DNA of 45,705 bases, taken from positions 1 to 45,705 of the IMG/VR virus record IMGVR_UViG_3300033149_002665; one strand, 5' to 3'. Made by a program: the position numbers and the translations under genes. The notes under the pieces were generated by a model. That model was given only the letters and a program-made list of their open reading frames with translations. It was not told the origin of the DNA and did not search any database. The DNA is from a virus. Shown here in pieces: positions 31,855 to 41,400 of this stretch (positions are counted from its first letter, which is position 1; every line of letters begins with the position of its first letter).

Positions 31855-32646
31855 TTATTTATTCCAAACATTTAACTTTTCTGCATTCTCTTTGCAAATC
31901 TTTTCAATCCAATATTTCGTTTCATCATTTAAATATTGAGAAGATCTCCTTGGTTCATTTGGTTTAAATTCTCTAAGTTGTTTTCCAGGATTCAATCCCT
32001 TATATATTTTATTTACTATTGTTTGTGGTTGTGTTACATTTTCATGATATCTGGCCAATATAAAGATATCTAAGTTTTCTAATATTGTATCAGAATGAAA
32101 TTTCCAAATTAATGCAGATTTTTGTTCTTTACTTTCTGCATTTCTTATTGCTTCTATATCTTTCCATCTATCTGTTTCTTTATAATACCAATAATTAATT
32201 GGTTCTAATTCAGGTCCATTTCCAGCTACATTATACATAGAACCAATAGTATCAAAGGGATTTCTAACACAACAAATATATCTGCATTCTGGAAATACTT
32301 TTCTATATATGGGAATTCTATTTAAAGATGGAATAGGACTTTTAATTCCAAAAATGAAATCATCATTATCTATTTTATATATACCTCTGGAAGTTTTATT
32401 ATTTGTTTCTTTTAATGTATCTTCTATTTGTCCACCACTTTTTCTAACTACCATATGAGTTTTTTCTCTATTTAAAACTTGTTTATACCAATGATCAAAT
32501 AATTCTTTAATTCTCTCTGGTTCACTTGGTATATATAAAAGTGGAGGTTCATTCATAATTACAGCATTTGAAAATTCATTACAAATACCACAGAGAAAAC
32601 TTGTTCCAGATCTTCCAATTCCCGTTATTAGAATATATGGATTCAT
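31855..32646 (-). CDS. Sulfotransferase (PAPS-dependent type)
   Basis: A 263-residue protein. GIGRSGTSFLCGI (residues 9-21) is the 5'-phosphosulfate-binding loop and ICCVRNPFDTIGSMYNVAG (in part) the 3'-phosphate-binding motif (RNPxDxxxS) of cytosolic-type sulfotransferases. Between them lies NEPPLLY. A His in WKFHSDTIL may be part of the active site. The family moves sulfate from PAPS to hydroxyl groups of sugars, Tyr or small molecules. It is a paralogue of the protein at 34.1-34.9 kb and shares much sequence with it, and an APS-kinase-like gene upstream could supply the donor. Confidence 0.82.
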   Translation of the reverse strand: MNPYILITGIGRSGTSFLCGICNEFSNAVIMNEPPLLYIPSEPERIKELFDHWYKQVLNREKTHMVVRKSGGQIEDTLKETNNKTSRGIYKIDNDDFIFGIKSPIPSLNRIPIYRKVFPECRYICCVRNPFDTIGSMYNVAGNGPELEPINYWYYKETDRWKDIEAIRNAESKEQKSALIWKFHSDTILENLDIFILARYHENVTQPQTIVNKIYKGLNPGKQLREFKPNEPRRSSQYLNDETKYWIEKICKENAEKLNVWNK

Positions 32647-32659
32647 TTAGTTTCCTTTC

Positions 32660-32992
32660 TTAATTACCATTAGCATTTGATGTTCCAGCAAGTTTAAACA
32701 TAACAACAGTTAAATCACCAAAATCAGTTGAATTACCTGGAGTAGAAATAGTTACAAAACTAATTACATTTGTATAACCTCCAGAATTACCTCCTCCAAA
32801 TACTCCAATATCTCATTCATCTAATATTTCACTTTCATATTCTAAAACTTTTACATAAAATTCTCCATCATGAAAATATGCATTCTTATCATCCGAGTCA
32901 ATCCAAGTATCTCCTGCTTCACTGTCAGAAGGCGGTGCTGTATTCTGTACATATGTTCCACCTTTTCTTCCATAATCTGTTATGATAGACAA
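32660..32992 (-). pseudogene. Short kelch-like fibre, one blade, in-frame TGA at codon 60
   Basis: The TTG start has AGGAG ten bases upstream. Fifty-nine residues (SIITDYGRKGGTYVQNTAPP and on to YESEILDE) form the attachment part, then a TGA at 32813-32815, then DIGVFGGGNSGG, a single blade and the ending KLAGTSNANGN. The text around the TGA is identical to that in the next copy. The ending matches the last blade of the next copy, so this looks like an internal deletion of five blades by recombination between repeats. In paralogues the TGA position is a GGA (Gly) codon. Confidence 0.72.
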
Positions 32993-33046
32993 TATGTTTT
33001 ATCTCCTAAATGAAGTAATTTTATTTTATTTATTCTTTAATATTTA

Positions 33047-34114
33047 TTAATTGCCACTTGCATTTGAAGTTCCAGCTAATTTAAACATAGCAATTGTTAA
33101 ATCTCCAAAATCTGTTGCATTACTAGTAGAAGAAATAGTAACTTTATCTATAACGTTACTTCCAGGATCTGTTGCACCAGCAAATAATCCTGTATCATTA
33201 CTTGCATCAGAAGCTGCTGCTATTTGATATTTTGAAGATGATAAATTACCAAAGTCCGTAGCATTAGCTGGAGTTGAAATTTCAATAAAATCAATAATGT
33301 CTACTGTTCCCCAACCACCGCCACCAAAAATTCCACGATCAGTAGTTCCATTAGAAGTAGCAGCTAAATAATATCTAGCAGCAGTTAAATCTCCAAAGTC
33401 AGTAGCATTAGCTGGAGTAGATATTGTTACATAATCAATTCTATTTCCTACTCCTCCATAACCACCAGCGAATACTCCACGGTCAGTAATTCCATTTGAA
33501 GTAGCTGATAATGCATTTCTAGCACTTGTTACATCACCAAAATCAGTTGCATTAGATGGAGTAGAAATAGTAATATAATCAATATTATTAACTCTATTAC
33601 CTGAACCAGTGCTATCACCACTTCCTCTTAATCCAGTATCATTTGTTGAATTAGAACACATTGCAGGTTCTAAAATAGTTTGAGTTAAATCTCCAAAATC
33701 AGTAGCATTAGATGGAGTAGATATTATTATTGAATCTAAAAGATTAATAACACTTCCTGTAGTTCCTCCTCCAAATACTCCATCATCAGTAAACCCATTT
33801 GAAGTAGCTGCTAATCCTTGTCTTGCAATAGTTAAATCTCCAAAATCAGTTGCATTACTTGGAGTATCAATTGTAACAAAACAAAGTGTATTTATATAAC
33901 CTCCAGAATTACCTCCTCCAAATACTCCAATATCTCATTCATCTAATATTTCACTTTCATATTCTAAAACTTTTACATAAAAACTTCCATCAAAAGCATA
34001 TACATTTTTATCATCTGAATCTATCCATGTATCACCCATTTCACTGTCGGAAGGGGGTGCTGTATTCTGTACATATGTTCCACCTTTTCTTTTATAATCT
34101 GTTGCAATACTCAT
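33047..34114 (-). pseudogene. Kelch-like repeat fibre with in-frame TGA at codon 60
   Basis: An ATG-started frame, 355 sense codons in all, with attachment part MSIATDYKRKGGTYVQNTAP and on, ending EILDE, then TGA at 33935-33937 and DIGVFGGG. Six blades follow (GVFGGG, GVFGGG, GLRGSG, GVFAGG, GIFGGG, GLFAGA). There is no further stop up to the natural TAA. Translation from the ATG would stop at 59 residues; an ATG in another frame overlaps the TGA, but none restarts the blades. The blade part alone could begin only at a weak internal start near 33661. Confidence 0.74.
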
Positions 34115-34145
34115 AGTAAATATAATCCTATATTGAATAAAAATT

Positions 34146-34943
34146 TTATTTATTCCAAACTCCTAACTTTTTTGCATTCTCCTTACATATCTTTTCTATC
34201 CAATATTTCATTTCATCATTTAAATATTGAGAGGATCTTCTTATTTCACTTGTAGTAAATTTTTTTAGTTGTTTTCCCAAATCCAATCCTTTATATATTT
34301 TATTAATAATATCCTGAACATTAATTACACTTTCATGATATCTAGCCAATATGAAAATATCTAAATTTTCCAGAATAGTATCAGAATGAAATTTCCATAT
34401 TAATGCTGTCTTATATGCTTTATTACGAGTGTTATTTATAAATTCAATATCTTTCCATCTAGAAGTGGTAGCTTTATAATAAAAAAAATTAATTGGTTCC
34501 AAACTAGTTCTCTGATTAAGAACATTATATATAGAACCACATGTATCAAGAGGATTTCTTATACATGCAACATATCTACATTCTGGAAATACTTGTCTAA
34601 AAATAGGAATTCTATTTAAAAATGGAGTTGGGTTTTTAATTCCAAAGATAAAGTTTTCATTATCAAAATCATAGATACCTTTTAAAGATCTATTATTAAT
34701 TTCTTTCATTGTATCTTCTACTTCATTACCATCTTTTCTAATCATTTTATAAGTTTCTTTTTTACTAATTATTTGATTTCTCCAATATTCAAAAAATTCT
34801 TTTATTCTATATGGTTCATCATATATATTACATTTTACAGGTGGTTCATTCATAATTATAGCATTTGAAAATTCATTACATTTTGAGCATAAATAACTAG
34901 TACCTGATCTTTCTATACCAGTTATTAAAATATAAGGAGACAT
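34146..34943 (-). CDS. Sulfotransferase (PAPS-dependent type)
   Basis: A 265-residue paralogue of the sulfotransferase at 31.9-32.6 kb. It has GIERSGTSYLC (9-19) for the phosphosulfate, and VACIRNPLDTCGSIYNVL (in part) for the 3'-phosphate site. The C-terminal 60 residues (RRSSQYLNDEMKYWIEKICK in part) are nearly the same in both. Two copies, each next to a fibre gene, suggest duplication of a fibre-plus-enzyme unit. The gap to the next upstream gene is two bases. Confidence 0.82.
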   Translation of the reverse strand: MSPYILITGIERSGTSYLCSKCNEFSNAIIMNEPPVKCNIYDEPYRIKEFFEYWRNQIISKKETYKMIRKDGNEVEDTMKEINNRSLKGIYDFDNENFIFGIKNPTPFLNRIPIFRQVFPECRYVACIRNPLDTCGSIYNVLNQRTSLEPINFFYYKATTSRWKDIEFINNTRNKAYKTALIWKFHSDTILENLDIFILARYHESVINVQDIINKIYKGLDLGKQLKKFTTSEIRRSSQYLNDEMKYWIEKICKENAKKLGVWNK

Positions 34944-34945
34944 AT

Positions 34946-35533
34946 TTAATCTTCTATTAAATCACTCCTTGTACTTGCAGACAAACATAAATAAAAATTA
35001 CCCTGTTCTTCTTTTGTTGCCCAAGTATAAATTGGATCTCCATTCTCATCAAATTGATATTCTTGAGTTTCATAATTTAGAAGTTGACTACTTATATGAT
35101 CTACTTTAAAAGTTTTAAAACCTAAGTAAAATCCAGGTTGAGTCTTTTTATTACCTAAGCAGGCTGAAATAAAAAAAGCTGGCATAAATGGAATTGTTAT
35201 AGTAAATATATGTTTTCCAGAATTCCATCCATTTGTATTTGATTCTTTTTCAATATAATTTTTATCTCCGAAACGTCTTGCATTTGTTAACCAAAACTCT
35301 TTTTTATAAAATGGAGATACTGGATATCTTAATGTTCCAAATGATATATCAAATCTTATACCAAAATAAGTTACATTTGCAACTTCACTTTCATTAAAAT
35401 ACTCTTTATGTTCAATAGTTTTAGGTCTTAATGTTCCTAATTTAATTGGCATAATCATAAAAGTCGGCATAAATTTACTATTAATTCCAAAGTGGAAAGA
35501 ATAACCAAAAGGTTTTTTCATAAGAAATTTCAT
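34946..35533 (-). CDS. Unknown protein, possibly beta-rich and virion-linked
   Basis: A 195-residue protein with many aromatic and hydrophobic strand-like segments (GYSFHFGINSKFMPTFMIMP, FTITIPFMPAFFISACLG) and an acidic end. No family was recognised. Its ATG overlaps the stop of the upstream gene by one base (TAATG) and it lies between a beta-helix fibre and a sulfotransferase, so it belongs to the same unit. Confidence 0.6.
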   Translation of the reverse strand: MKFLMKKPFGYSFHFGINSKFMPTFMIMPIKLGTLRPKTIEHKEYFNESEVANVTYFGIRFDISFGTLRYPVSPFYKKEFWLTNARRFGDKNYIEKESNTNGWNSGKHIFTITIPFMPAFFISACLGNKKTQPGFYLGFKTFKVDHISSQLLNYETQEYQFDENGDPIYTWATKEEQGNFYLCLSASTRSDLIED

Positions 35534-35880
35534 TACTCAGCTCCTTCTGTTATTTTTTTAATTTCTGGTTTTTCTATATGTGTTATTCTTTTAATATCTT
35601 TTGTTTCATCTGGTAATAAACTAATTATTAAATCTCTTACTTCAATTGATTTATTTCTTGCTTTAGCAGCATCTACCTGACATCCTCTTATTGCACCTTC
35701 TAAAAATGGAAGATAACTTACAATTTCATCAAGAACATCAATAACTCTCTTTTCAACATATGCTGGCGGATCACCGGGTTTCTGAGGTTTAAATTCCATT
35801 AAAGCTTCTCTTTTGAATGCTTCTTTAAAACATTCCTTAAATATCTGCTTAATTTCTTCTTTATCTTTTTTAGATAGCAT
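35533..35880 (-). CDS. Small helical unknown protein
   Basis: A 115-residue protein, charged and helical, with a Pro-rich kink (KPQKPGDPPAY) after residue 30. No domain recognised. It follows the beta-helix fibre gene, and its stop overlaps the next start, which suggests coupled translation. It might be a fibre partner or chaperone. Confidence 0.6.
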   Translation of the reverse strand: MLSKKDKEEIKQIFKECFKEAFKREALMEFKPQKPGDPPAYVEKRVIDVLDEIVSYLPFLEGAIRGCQVDAAKARNKSIEVRDLIISLLPDETKDIKRITHIEKPEIKKITEGAE

Positions 35881-35905
35881 TAATTATATTACCTTTCTTT
35901 TTTTA

Positions 35906-37006
35906 CTATGAAATATCAGGATATTGTAATGTACCTACTGCAGCTGCTGGTCTAAAAGCAGTGTTGGCTGTAATAGAACCAGTTATTCCTTGTCCAACAG
36001 TATGGTTATTATCAACAAAGAAATTACCATCTTCAGGAAAATATTGTCCACCTGTTCCCATATTTGCTTTAGCATGTGCTGTGACTGTGACATTAGTATT
36101 AAATGTATCTGAATGAGTGTGAGTCCATGCACCATCTGTGGTTCCACCAGTTGCTGTATATTCATCTCCTGCTCCAGTTCCTCTTAAAGCTAATACCATT
36201 CCTTTAATTCCAGCACTTGTATCAATAAGCATTCCATTTGCTGTATCATTACGATACATCCAAACTTTAGCATCAGCATCCCAAATAATATTTTTTAAAC
36301 TAGAACTAATACCACTTCCAGAACCAGAAAATCCTGATTTCCATTCAGTACCATCACAACAATGAATACAAGATGAACCAGGAGTTATAATAGATATTAA
36401 TGTAACAGAGTCGCTTCCATATACATAAATATCACCATAACCTTCTTCACCAGAATTATTTATCCAAAAACGAATACCAGTAGAAGAACCTTCACTTGGT
36501 AAATCAACACTTATATTAGCAGTACTATCTGATTGTAAAAATTGAAATCTTTCATCAGCTGTTGTTAAAACAAGATGGTTAGCTATAGAAGCATTATTTG
36601 AATTTTCGCTAAGCAATAAAATTGAGCTTCTATTAAAATTAGCACTTTGTGTTGAACCCCACCAAGCATCATCTTGTGGATATGTTGAAACAGTAGTTGT
36701 ACCTGCTCCAGCAAATATTTGATATGCTCCAGCATTTACATGTCCATTAATTGTTAAAGTTTTTCCATTATCTACACTAATTGTAGCTCCTTGAGGAACA
36801 GATAATGTTACATTTGCTGGAACTGTTACATCATTTGATAAAGTCCACGTAGTTGGAGATATAAATAATACTCTATCAGCTGCTCCAATTGCTGTTAAAG
36901 CAGCTTGTATAGTTACATCAGTTTTAGCAGTACCGTAAGCCCTTGCATCAACATAAGGACCATTAGTTATAATTACATCTGGTTGAACATATGCTCTTTC
37001 GGCCAT
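35906..37006 (-). CDS. Beta-helix tail fibre or spike with collar-like end
   Basis: A 366-residue protein. Residues 15-90 (DARAYGTAKTDVTIQAALTA, then WTLSNDVTVPANVTLSVPQG) have the look of a right-handed beta-helix start, with the ARAYG..D entry often seen in tail spikes. The end (WTHTHSDTF, AHAKANMG, FRPAAAVGTLQYPDI) resembles the collar-domain tips of tail fibres with the HTH and RPAAAVGT motifs. It is richer in Ala, Thr and Gly than its neighbours. AGGAGG precedes the ATG and a promoter-like element lies 25 bases upstream. Confidence 0.78.
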   Translation of the reverse strand: MAERAYVQPDVIITNGPYVDARAYGTAKTDVTIQAALTAIGAADRVLFISPTTWTLSNDVTVPANVTLSVPQGATISVDNGKTLTINGHVNAGAYQIFAGAGTTTVSTYPQDDAWWGSTQSANFNRSSILLLSENSNNASIANHLVLTTADERFQFLQSDSTANISVDLPSEGSSTGIRFWINNSGEEGYGDIYVYGSDSVTLISIITPGSSCIHCCDGTEWKSGFSGSGSGISSSLKNIIWDADAKVWMYRNDTANGMLIDTSAGIKGMVLALRGTGAGDEYTATGGTTDGAWTHTHSDTFNTNVTVTAHAKANMGTGGQYFPEDGNFFVDNNHTVGQGITGSITANTAFRPAAAVGTLQYPDIS

Positions 37007-37030
37007 TGAGGATCCTCCTCTTTATAATCT

Positions 37031-37050
37031 AAATCATTAATTTGTTCTAT
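37031..37050 (-). promoter_or_regulatory. Putative phage promoter copy
   Basis: The minus strand reads ATAGAACAAATTAATGATTT, shared with the copy at 10868-10887 through ATGATTT. It sits 25 bases before the beta-helix fibre ATG. The rest of 37007-37126 is AT-rich with no visible gene. Confidence 0.5.
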
Positions 37051-37126
37051 TCCTATGTTACATCTAGTTTTTATAAGTATTCGATAAAAATCCTCAATTC
37101 ACAAAAAAACTTTTAATAAAAAAACT

Positions 37127-38428
37127 CTATTTCTTCCAAAAATACAACATTGATAAATGTCCACCTTTAAAATCTAATTTATAATAGTTAAACCATTTTG
37201 AAAATTTTTGAATTATCTTTTTATCAAAGTCTTTGAATCCTAATATAAAATGATGATATTCAAGAGATATTTTATTTATTTTTTGTAAATTCTCATCTGT
37301 TATCTCTCTTAATATTTCATATTCTGCTCCTTCTACATCAATTTTTAAAAAATCTATTTTTTCAAAATAATTTTCTTCAAATAAACTATTTATAGATCTA
37401 CATTCTACTTTAACAATTTGATTTGTTTTTGTATTATTTGTATTATTATATATTAAAGAATGTCCACCAATATTTTGATCAATATATAAATTAGATAATT
37501 TATCTTTACCTGCAATAGCATAATTAAATGCTTTACAATTTGGTGGTTTATTTCTTATTAAACATTTAAAATTTTCCTTATGAGGTTCAAAAGAATATAC
37601 TTTTTTAGCTTTACAAAACTTAGCAAAACGAGAAAACATTCCAATATTAGCACCAATATCAACTACTATATCATCTTCATCAATTACACATTTATCATGA
37701 AAATATTCTTTTTTTATGAAAATATCTTCATACATTCTCTTTGTTAACCAAGGTTGATAATTTGGATCTAATAACTTATTTATTTTAATTGGTTCATCTT
37801 TATCTGGAATATATAAATAGTTATATTTTGGTTCTAATAATCTATATAACATGTCATTTAGATCTCGTCTATCTTTCTTATTTTTTTCATTTTTTAATTC
37901 TCTTGACCAACCAAAATCAATTAATACCCAATCTAAATTATCTTTTACAATTATATGATCTTCTTTTATTTCACAATGAGATATTTTTACACTTTCAAGA
38001 TCATTAATTATTTGTTCACATTGTGCATGTAAGTATAATGGATCCAACTTTGTTGATATTTGAGAAAGTTTAATACCTCTAATATATTCCATATCTACAT
38101 AAGAATTATCTTTTAATGATCCATTTTTAAATTTACCTATTTCATATATTTTCGGGAAATGAATTGAATTTGACAATCTTTCCATGCATAATTTCCAACC
38201 AAATAAAGGGTCTTCTTGAACATAATGTCCTTTAGAAATCCAACATAAATGATTATTTTTTTCATCAATCCATATTTGAGATTGTCCACCCTCTAATTCT
38301 TGTTTTCTTTTATATGAAGATAAATTAAAATTTTCAGAATTTGCTATATTACTACATCTTCTAGTTTCTTCTATTTCATTTCCATTTCCAAAATATTCAA
38401 TTTTTTTCTCACCACATAATTCGATCAT
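37127..38428 (-). CDS. Kinase-like / FkbM-type methyltransferase fusion
   Basis: A 433-residue protein of two parts. Residues 50-200 look like a small protein-kinase-fold domain: YVDMEYIRGIKL as the hinge, SHCEIKEDHIIV as the catalytic loop (Glu in place of the usual Asp) and LIDFGWS as the metal-binding DFG. Residues 235-433 are an FkbM-type methyltransferase: VVDIGANIGMFS (256-267), YSFEPHKENF and LKIDVEGAEYEIL. A kinase joined to a methyltransferase recalls WbdD, which caps O-antigen chains with methyl phosphate, though with the order reversed. It overlaps the giant glycosyltransferase gene by four bases. Confidence 0.82.
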   Translation of the reverse strand: MIELCGEKKIEYFGNGNEIEETRRCSNIANSENFNLSSYKRKQELEGGQSQIWIDEKNNHLCWISKGHYVQEDPLFGWKLCMERLSNSIHFPKIYEIGKFKNGSLKDNSYVDMEYIRGIKLSQISTKLDPLYLHAQCEQIINDLESVKISHCEIKEDHIIVKDNLDWVLIDFGWSRELKNEKNKKDRRDLNDMLYRLLEPKYNYLYIPDKDEPIKINKLLDPNYQPWLTKRMYEDIFIKKEYFHDKCVIDEDDIVVDIGANIGMFSRFAKFCKAKKVYSFEPHKENFKCLIRNKPPNCKAFNYAIAGKDKLSNLYIDQNIGGHSLIYNNTNNTKTNQIVKVECRSINSLFEENYFEKIDFLKIDVEGAEYEILREITDENLQKINKISLEYHHFILGFKDFDKKIIQKFSKWFNYYKLDFKGGHLSMLYFWKK

Positions 38429-41400
38429 TTTTTAAAAACCTCGGTTATTGCTTTTAAAACGGATGTTTCTGTTATTTCTTTACTACATATAAAATTATTA
38501 TCTCTTGGACACCAATTCCAATTTCCTCTATCAAATACTAAATTAGGATCATTTAAACAACCATGACAAACATTTTTATTAATAATTCTTTTAATTCCAG
38601 TTTGGAATTCCAACATTTCCAAACTACAACCAGAAATCATTATTACTGGAATATTTAAAGCCCATGCTAACCAAGCTAAACCTGAACTTACTCCAATAAA
38701 TAAATTACAATTTTTTAATCTATAAATAGTTTCTTGAATTGGTCTATTATGATATTTTTCAACCCCATTTAAATTTGTAGATTCTTTGCTTATAGATAGT
38801 ACTTTATAACCAATCTTATTTATAAAATCAACTACTTTTTGCCAACCATTTTTTCTATTCCAATATTTACATTGTAAAGTAGAATGTTCAGATATACAAA
38901 CATATTTTTCTGGAACAACTTTAAAACCTTCATCATCATTATTTATAACAATTTTTGGTTTAATCTCTGTATAATCTAATCCTAAAGTATCTGAAGCTAT
39001 TTTTTGTAATGGGATTGTTCTCCAATTATTTTTATTTTTATTATAATCATTATCAAAACAACCAATTGTATATGAAGCATATAAATTATGAACAACAGTG
39101 CCCGGTTCAACAAAATCAATTTCTTTATAATTTTCTCTAAACAAATCATTCCAAAATGTAGAAACTATAACTTTACAATTATGTTTCTTTCTAAACTCTT
39201 CAGTATATGGAAACCAGGCAATTGTATCTCCTAATGACTTACTATCAAGAGTTATTAAAACTCTTTTATCAGAAGCATCAAAAATATGACTAAATATAAT
39301 TTTATCATCTAGTTTTGAAACTACTTTCCAATTAGTAAAATATTTTCTAAATGGTCTCAAATATTTTCCAGGAGAAACTTGATCTTTATATATTATTTCT
39401 TCATTATCATTATCAATAAATTCAACATCATAAATTTTATTATCATCTCCTTTTACACTTAATTTTGGTCCATCTATGAAAAAGAGAGAAAAATGATTAT
39501 TTGTATAATCTTGTTTACCATAATTTCCCCACACCCATTTGACACATTCAATTGAATTATCATAAAATTTAAATGTTGTTTCATCATAAATTTTATTTGG
39601 ATCTAATTCTAATGTTTTAAATATTTCATTATTTATATAAACTTCTATATTATAAATATCTTTTCTCTTCTTAAATTTATACCAATGAACCATAGACTTT
39701 TCTATTTTCATATCATCAGTTTCATTATTATTATATTTATCTATAACTTTATAATTAATACTATTTTCACTATTATTAATAATAAATAAAAGTGTTTCAT
39801 TTGAATCTTTTATATCTGATAATAATGCTCTGATTTTTGGTTCTTTATCAGATTTATTAATTATGTTTCGATTAATTATAATATCATTTGCTATTTCATT
39901 ACTAAATATTGTTGAATATTTAAACATATCATATACAGTAAAATATCTATGTAACCAATGTTCAAAAACAAACTCTTCATTTCTATTAGATTTCTTAGCT
40001 ATTTCTTGACCAATTTCTTGATACTCTTTCCAACTAGAAACTCTTTTTAATTTGCTATTAAACCATTTAATATCAAAAGACATAATATTTGTTGTTATTC
40101 CAGAATCTATTAAATATTCGAAACCAACAAATTTATTTCTCTCTTTTTTTACTTTATCTAAATATTTATCTAAATCAATAATGGTATCTGATTCAATATA
40201 ATGTCCAAATATATATCTATCTGAACAAAAGTTTAAAGCATTTTTTATCATTGATAAAATAGCTGCTGATTGATAATTTCCATGTTCAAATTTACCAACT
40301 ATTTTTAAATAATTTTTAGCTTCATACCAATAATTTAAAGACCAATCATCACTTAAAATATTTTCTTTCTCAAAGAGAATAAAATCAACTTCTTTTTGAA
40401 TATCTTCAGGTAATGGATAATGAGTTGTAATAATGATTGGAAATCCTTTATCTTTTACTTTCTTTATTGTATCTTTAAGTAATTTTCTTTTTTCTTGATT
40501 ATCAGCATAACAACCAATTATAAAAACTTCATTATCAACTTTATATTCTTCTTTTTCTTTTTTATAAGCATTTATATAAAGACAATTCTGATTATGAGAC
40601 CATAAATCTTTAATTGTAATATCATAAAATCCAGATTCTTTTAATAATTTTGTAATCATATTTCTAGTAAAACCAATTCTATGTTGTTCACCTTCCCATT
40701 CTTGATGACCAAATATAAAATTTAAACCATCTGTCCATTTATCTTCTTCTGAAAGCTCAAGAAAATGTTTTATACACCATTCAAAATTTGGAACATTAAT
40801 AGATAATTTTCCGTCATATTTTAAAACTCTATACCATTCTTTTAATACATCAAAAACTTCATGTTTAGATACATGTTCTAACATATGAGAAGACGTAATT
40901 TCATTTACTGAATTATCTTTAAACTGTTTAAGATCTTTAGCATCTAATTTTAAATCAGCTTTTTCATGATATTTATCTATATTTATATAACCATCTCGAA
41001 TATGTTTACCACAACCAATATTCAGTTTTATTTCATTCTTAACTAAAACAGTATCTTTTGAAGATAAATCAACTATATGTTTTAATGCTATATTAGCAGC
41101 ATTTTCCCATGAAAATTGTTTTCTAATGTTTTCTGATTTTCTAACAGCTTGTCTTTTACATTCTGAATATTCTTCATATACATAACGCATAGTTTTTTTC
41201 AGATGATCGAAATCAGGTTCAGCCCATAATCCAGGAACGTCATCTCCTTGCATAAATATTTTTTGCGGCGGTTGCATATCTTTTATTAATACTTTATGAG
41301 ATATTCCATCAGCAAATTCTAATTGAGCTCCATAATCTGAACATATAGTTGGAATACCACAAGCAATTGCTTCTATTAATGGTAAATTCCAACCTTCAGA

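Noticed and set aside
29706-34114. UGA or UAA read as an amino acid throughout the phage
   Set aside because: Long genes, including the 1434-residue one, have no internal TGA or TAA; TGA forms an ATGA stop-start overlap at 28873-28876 and ends a gene just before a terminator at 12806. The in-frame stops are confined to fibre copies.
24789-34114. CRISPR array or noncoding repeats
   Set aside because: The repeated units are about 140 bases, keep one reading frame, vary mostly at third positions and code for kelch-like blades.
32770-34116. Plus-strand reading frames rich in Leu, His and Tyr at 32770-32985 and 33886-34116
   Set aside because: They run opposite to the fibre attachment parts, exist in both duplicates because the minus-strand text is duplicated, and lack ribosome sites.
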